14,092 nt of DNA from Smittium mucronatum (taxonomy: Eukaryota; Kickxellomycota; Harpellomycetes; Harpellales; Legeriomycetaceae): NCBI GenBank assembly GCA_001953115.1, contig LSSL01001702.1, forward strand, positions 1 to 14,092, in the 5' to 3' direction. Positions 9,640 to 14,092 of the stretch are shown piece after piece. The translations under genes and the position numbers were made by a program. Position 1 is the first letter of the stretch; every line of letters starts with the position of its first letter. The notes under the pieces are model-generated. The model was not told the origin of the DNA, made no database searches, and saw only the letters and a program-made list of their open reading frames with translations.

Positions 9640-9890
9640 TTGTAACGCATTAAGAACAGCCAAAACAAGATGGGCTCCACTATAATCACTTGAGAATATA
9701 CATAAAATATGATTACCCTTTGATATTTTCTAATTTATAAAAAATTATTTGGGAATCATAATAAATAAAAGCTAATTATATTATCAGCTATCGTTTTTTT
9801 ATTAATTTTTTTAAAAAAAAAACTGAAATTATATGAGTAATTATATCAAACACCCACCCTTAATGATAAGCCCCTCGATTATTTTTAAAA
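9640..9890 (+). pseudogene. weak RNase P RNA-like patch
   Basis: A G+C bump (27-32%) at about 9620-9720 holds GGGCTCCA at 9672-9679, preceded by AAAACAAGAT. This resembles the bacterial RNase P P4 strand GGAAAGTCCGGGCTCCA. About 160 nt later, ATGAGTAATTATATC and then ACACCCACCCTTAATGAT (roughly 9832-9870) loosely follow the 3' part ATGAATGACTGTC...ACAGAACCCGGCTTAT. The spacing is about 100 nt shorter than in E. coli, and the centre of the RNA is not recognisable. This is a suggestion only. Confidence 0.2.
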
Positions 9891-11670
9891 CTCAAAAAAA
9901 TGATTTTATATGTCTCGATTTTTCGTTAAAGATATTTTTTTCGAAATAAAAGCTGTTTATTTTAGTATTATATTTCCTATTTAATAATTTATTGACCATC
10001 TCTTAATTTATTTTTAATAAGAATCATTTCTATTATTTGGATAATGTGCTAATAAATGTTTAATTTACTTGAAATAAATAAATTAAGCAATTTTAATTAG
10101 GCACCCTACATAAAATAATTAATCTCCTTTTCTCTTATTAATATAAGATTTCGATTAATTATTTTTTTATTAATAATAGTTTTTAATAAAATTTTATTTA
10201 TAAATTTCAAATTAACCAATAAATTTAGAATAGTTTTATATGATAGGGAATCGATACATGATAATATTCTATAATTTTTAGTCTTATGGTTGTATATTTT
10301 TAAAACTTGTACCTTTTAGAGATTATTATAAAAAAAAGTTCCAAGATTAAGTACAAATATTCCAATTTCGATTAACATAAATAATTGGGTTTATTCAGAA
10401 GTCATTTTATAGAAAATTAGTAATGTTTAATAAACCCATAGTGCATCATTGGGTCCAGAAAAGTTTATATATTTTTTTATTTGATATTATTTGATTAAAT
10501 TTTATATGGTTTATATTTTTTAGAGAAGGTCGCTGATTATTTCAGACCAGTTTAAATTAAAATTGAATATATCAAATAATATCAATTTCGACTTTTAAAA
10601 AAATTTTATTGGTACCTATCCTAAATCACATATTCAAATAAACCAAAATTTACATTTATTTAAACGAAAATTCATTAGAAATTTTCTCTATTTTTAATCG
10701 AGTGCAATTTTAAATATGCCAATTCATCGATTAGAATTCCTTAAAACGCCTTTATAGAAAATCTTTTGTTTAGGATAAGAAATATCGGTCTTAAATTTAT
10801 TTTCAGAATATTTTTAGAAAAAATCTTTACTTGATATCAAATATCAAGAAATAATTATATTTTAAAATGGAGTACTAACAAAGTGCACCAAAATGTTCTC
10901 TAAACTCATGTGTATAAATATTTACGCAGATTGAATGATAAATTGGTGCAAATTATCACATATTTTGAATCCATTTTAATTAATGAAAACGGTAGATAGC
11001 TTAGATAAATTAACAAAAAAAAAAAACAGGTTAGCCAATTCTACTAAATATTATTATTTATAAATTTTAAATACCACCATAATCCTTATATTTCTTTTAA
11101 TTAAAATCACAAAACATATATAAATTTTCTTATTCCAGAAATATTAATGAAAATAATTATACCCGAATATGATATTTATATCTTTAAACTCCGCTTTATT
11201 CTTAGGGAAATCTGTATTTTTTAAATAAATAAACAAAATTTATTATTTTAATACGTAAGCCATATTAAACCCTTTTTTTTACTTGAAAAAAATTACTTTA
11301 AAATTGAGTGAAAATCTATAATTTGTTTTTCTTTAATAAATAAAGAAAATTTATCCAAATTCCTGATTTTCGATTGATTTTGAAATCAAACCGCAATAAA
11401 AAAAATTAATCTGTGTTTTTAAAGAGATGGTATTTTTCCTGATTTTTCTCAGTCGATCTGTGCTCCTCTGGTTTTTTATTGAGAATTACAGAAATAATAT
11501 CTTCATATTGTTGTTTTTAATAGGAAATGGTAATAATTACACAATTTTTTAGTTTTAAGAACCCATTTCACGTAAAATATAAATACATCCATTATTTATT
11601 TCTATTTTAAAGAAAACCTACGATCTATAATTAAGAGTCGCCTTCATAGAAACGAAGTCAGTAAAAAAGC
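9891..11670. other. AT-rich stretch with no recognised gene
   Basis: No open frame, RNA motif or mobile-element end recognised on either strand. An inverted repeat TGGGTTTATT (10386-10395) / AATAAACCCA (10429-10438) is followed by TGGGT near 10449, which could pair with the same ACCCA. G+C rises slightly at about 11,400-11,500 (25-28%) without a readable gene. Poly-A and poly-T runs are frequent. Confidence 0.6.
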
Positions 11671-11674
11671 AACC

Positions 11675-12050
11675 TAAGAGCTAGTGGATATGTTCAATTT
11701 ATACCCTTCTGGATGGTGCATTTCAATTGGGTTTTAAACGTAGCATTAAAGTAAATCTATAACATGGAAAAAGATAAGCTGATAGCGGGCCTCTTTTTAG
11801 CCTTCTGCATGTAATTTTTCCGAACTAAAGGTTTATTTAATTTTTCATTATTACTACTTGCGCTTATTGGAATATAAATAAAATATATGATATCTTACTT
11901 CTTCCATTAGCTATACTATATTTTAGAGTTTTGTTAAACATTCTTGTGCTGCTATTTTTGGACGATCTAAATATTTTGTAATCCTCATGTAAGTTTCATT
12001 TTTTTTCAAAGTAAGTTTTTTTGATTTTCAATAAGATATTTTTTATTTTA
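11675..12050 (+). pseudogene. ssrA: probable decayed tmRNA gene
   Basis: tmRNA rescues stalled ribosomes by acting as tRNA and mRNA. G+C is 33-40% over 11,640-11,820. Motifs follow E. coli ssrA order: GAGCTAG then TGGAT (11678-11689; GGGGCTGATTCTGGATTC); ACCC then GGT GCAT at 11715 (37 nt after the start motif, 39 in E. coli); tag region AAACG...TAGCATTAAAG...TATAAC (11736-11763; AAACGACG...TACGCTTTAGCAG...TAATAAC); GGCCTCTTTTTAGCCTTCTGC without its last base at 11788-11807 (GCCCTCTCTCCCTAGCCTCCG); TAGAGTTTTGTTA at 11924 (CTAGTTTGTTA); CATGTA at 11986, 62 nt later (58 in E. coli). Total length of about 370 nt fits the 363 nt of E. coli tmRNA. It is dead: the tag frame is broken, the TTCGACGGG stretch is lost and no T-arm or acceptor stem is seen. 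An unrelated G+C-rich relic with chance matches is the alternative. Confidence 0.55.
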
Positions 12051-12249
12051 AAAATTTCTCTATTATGGATGAAATAGCGATTTCACAATATCGATTACAC
12101 TATTTGATTCGATTAGCCAAATTAATTTTAAGTCTTCATACTTGTAATTTTTGAATTGATTCTTATTTTCTGAAAATATTTTGCCCATAATTTTGGCAAC
12201 ATGACTATAAAAATGACTTAATTTTAATGTATCAGTAGATTTTTTTTTG

Positions 12250-12328
12250 CGGAATCGATATTTTTTGAGCTGATTAAGCCATCATAATCTAGCCCCTGGG
12301 ATAAATACATGCATTATGGCTTCTTTTT
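12250..12328 (+). other. unexplained G+C bump with inverted repeat and T-run
   Basis: The line from 12241 has about 38% G+C, against 18-20% around it. AAGCCAT (12276-12282) and ATGGCTT (12316-12322) are exact reverse complements enclosing GCCCCTGGG, and CTTTTT follows at once (12323-12328). This is terminator-like on +, but the loop of 33 nt is too large for a standard one. A remnant of a small structured RNA or tRNA is possible. I could not match it to a family. Confidence 0.3.
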
Positions 12329-12566
12329 AAACTTTATCAAGTGCCCAAAGATGTCAGTTTTCTTTTTATTTCTTTAATAATATCAAAGTTATCGATACGA
12401 AAATTTGTAAATAACTTTTGGTAAATATAACTATAACTAATCTTCCTCCCTTGATCAAATTAAAATTATTGTTGAGGTGTATATTATCGAAATGCTCTAA
12501 ATTTTTATGCTGATTTTTATGTGTTTTCAATAAACTCAAAGATTCAATAACGGAGAAAAAGTTGCG

Positions 12567-12580
12567 ACATATGCATATGT
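12567..12580. repeat. 14-bp palindrome ACATATGCATATGT
   Basis: A perfect palindrome containing NdeI-type and NsiI-type cores. It stands in noncoding AT-rich DNA with no gene or promoter beside it. The length is within chance expectation. Confidence 0.5.
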
Positions 12581-13767
12581 AGAATTATCTGTATATTTGA
12601 TTTTATATCAATATTCTTCGAATAAATCAAAATTAACTACTATTTTTTTGTTATTTTGGTTGATATTACTTATCTTTAAGTATATTTTGCCGATATTTGC
12701 ATCAATCCCTGACTTCTTCAAATATCTTTTGATGCTAATACATCTTATAAATCCCCAAAAAGATCTAAAATTATCGCATTAAGGTTGATTTTTTAAATTA
12801 TAATGCATCTCTCTAAACACTTCATGGATTTATAAAACTTTCGTTTCGTCATAATATGAATAAACTCTAATATTACCATCACAAGAGTACTCTACTTATT
12901 TATTTCAATAGTATTAAGGTTATTTGTAACTATGGAATTCCTTAGAAGTACATATATTCTGGAAATCTTTTTTATCTTCGCGATAAACATTTTTTTACTT
13001 GTTCAAAATATTTTCTTGATTTATTCATTCTAATTTGAAAAAGATTCGAGATTATTTCGATAAAATTTAATCAGAAGTATTTAATAGATGATTTTTTTTA
13101 ATGTATAAATTTAAAGACGCCAAATACAGCATTGCATTTCTAAAATAGGGGTTTGAACGAATTTTTACAAAAGCTAATTTTTTCCTGAATTCATCTTTTC
13201 GAAAAAATTGTAATTTTTGACTAGTTTATTTATTTTAATCTTAATTGGTCTACAATGAAGCTTTTTTAAAAAAAGTATCTAAATGTAAACATATTAAAAT
13301 TTTGTTAGGTCAAAATTTGTAAATTTATATTTGGATACCACTAATATGCGTATTTTTATTGATGTTAATTTAGTTGGTAGAAGAGTTATTTTTTTAGTCG
13401 ATTTCAATTTGAATGGTTCGATTTTTTTTTTTTCGAAAAAAAAATTCTACCAATAGAAAATAGGTAGTTTTTTCAAAAAATTTGTGAATATTTGCTATTA
13501 ATTTTTATCATTGGAAAATTTATTCATTTATTTCAAACAACTAATTATATTTTTTTAATGCTCTGAGTAAGAATATTATCATATGCTGATAAAATCATTC
13601 TTTCTATAGAGAAATTATGGCGATGAAGAATTTCCAATGAATTAATTTCCTGAAAAAAAACACATATTTTTGAGGTATTTTGAATTTATTGGGCTAAAAT
13701 AAATATTTTTAATTACAAAAATAATCAAAATTTCAAAATAGTGTCAAAACTAGTAAAATAAATTAAC

Positions 13768-13962
13768 GTGGTTTCGAAATTAGCGAATAAAGGCTTTTTT
13801 ATGAGAAATATAAATAAAACAGCCCATAAGACAAAAATCGATGATTCAATGTTATTTTTATTATCCATTATTCCAAACCATATTTTAGAAATAAATTCTC
13901 ACTTCTTCCCTATTTCGATCCAAAAAAAAAAAACTTGCCTCGTTCTGAGATTAAAGTTTTGA
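13768..13962 (+). CDS. doubtful 64-codon open frame, no recognised product
   Basis: GTG start, no clear ribosome binding site. The product has a more even residue mix than the other short frames here (D, E, H, S, V and A are present), with a first part rich in K and N and a central LLSII hydrophobic patch. It runs through a 12-base A-run, which gives a lysine cluster and would invite slippage. No family is recognised. It could be a fragment of a decayed gene or chance. Confidence 0.12.
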   Translation: MVSKLANKGFFMRNINKTAHKTKIDDSMLFLLSIIPNHILEINSHFFPISIQKKKTCLVLRLKF

Positions 13963-13966
13963 GGCA
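13922..13966 (-). terminator. possible factor-independent terminator, minus strand
   Basis: TGCCTC (13936-13941) and GAGGCA (13961-13966) form a 6-bp stem with four G:C pairs. Read on the minus strand, the stem is followed by AG and then a run of 12 T (complement of 13922-13933). The 19-nt loop is long. No minus-strand gene is recognised to the right within the window, so it would serve something beyond the edge or be a leftover. Confidence 0.25.
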
Positions 13967-14092
13967 CTATATTTGAAGTCAATCTGACTGTTTTGAAAAA
14001 AAATTCATTTAACTATGAAAAGGTAGCAAATTTGTTCAAAAAAATATTCTTAACTACTCATGCATATAAAAGCATGGTGTTTTTTTTATGGT
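13967..14092. other. AT-rich right end, no recognised gene
   Basis: Nothing recognisable on either strand. ATGCATATAAAAGCAT near 14,060 is a small imperfect inverted repeat. Confidence 0.5.

Larger units (their letters stand above)
12051..13767. other. AT-rich stretch with no recognised gene, one G+C bump
   Basis: No protein gene is supported. The 61-codon frame at 12597-12782 (+, TTG start) encodes a hydrophobic string without motif or ribosome binding site. TTCGATT at 12108 looks like a T-loop but has no tRNA around it. ACATATGCATATGT at 12567-12580 is a 14-bp palindrome. The one compositional anomaly is at 12,240-12,330. Confidence 0.55.

Noticed and set aside
11690..11820. Minus-strand MHHPEGYK resembling an acetyl-CoA carboxylase alpha motif, and a short + frame MEKDKLIAGLFLAFCM
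   Set aside because: Both are short and isolated, with stops around them. The colinear tmRNA motifs explain the region better, and single eight-residue matches are expected by chance over six frames.
12597..12782. 61-codon hydrophobic frame with TTG start
   Set aside because: No motif, no ribosome binding site; length is within chance for the window.
1..14092. CRISPR array, insertion sequence with terminal repeats, or replication origin with DnaA boxes
   Set aside because: No regularly spaced repeats, no paired terminal inverted repeats with a transposase frame, and no cluster of TTATCCACA-like boxes were seen.

Overview
The window is extremely AT-rich (roughly one fifth G+C where I counted) and I find no intact protein gene in 14 kb. 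The longest ATG/TTG/GTG reading frame is 112 codons, and its composition looks like translated noise. Against that background a few stretches rise to 30-38% G+C. Read as RNA, the largest ones carry conserved bacterial RNA motifs in the right order and close to the right spacing. My main conclusion is that this is a decayed bacterial chromosome segment carrying RNA-gene fossils on the + strand. All alignments were made by eye against E. coli RNAs recalled from memory, so spacings and E. coli positions are approximate.

Layout: (1) 1 to about 1235 is a 16S rRNA relic that enters from the left edge (roughly E. coli 520 to the 3' end). (2) About 1236-1710 is the spacer, with no tRNA I can defend. 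(3) About 1715-2620 is a 23S relic covering domain I and the first half of domain II. (4) About 2620-4540 is some 1.9 kb of even more AT-rich DNA with no counterpart in 23S rRNA. It holds the longest open frame of the window. (5) About 4540-6290 is the rest of the 23S relic (late domain II to domain VI), with a deletion of roughly 340 nt in domain V. (6) A possible 5S remnant lies near 6615. (7) About 6700-11,670 is featureless AT-rich DNA, apart from a possible tRNA remnant near 7950 and a weak RNase P RNA-like patch near 9650. (8) About 11,675-12,050 is a probable tmRNA (ssrA) relic. (9) From 12,050 to the end there is no recognisable gene, only one unexplained G+C bump (12,240-12,330) and a minus-strand terminator-like hairpin near 13,940.

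The rRNA is judged dead because bases that are nearly invariant in working ribosomes are gone. These include the 530 loop of 16S, the 1400 decoding stretch beyond TGTACA, the sequence after GCGAAATT in 23S domain IV, and the sarcin-ricin loop. The mutations run strongly toward A and T.

The setting fits a degenerating symbiont or parasite genome with low coding density, or an old bacterial or organellar insertion in an AT-rich host genome. The sequence alone does not decide between these. If the tmRNA call is right, loss of a normally single-copy gene beside a dead rRNA operon suggests the whole segment is out of use, not that one redundant operon copy was lost.
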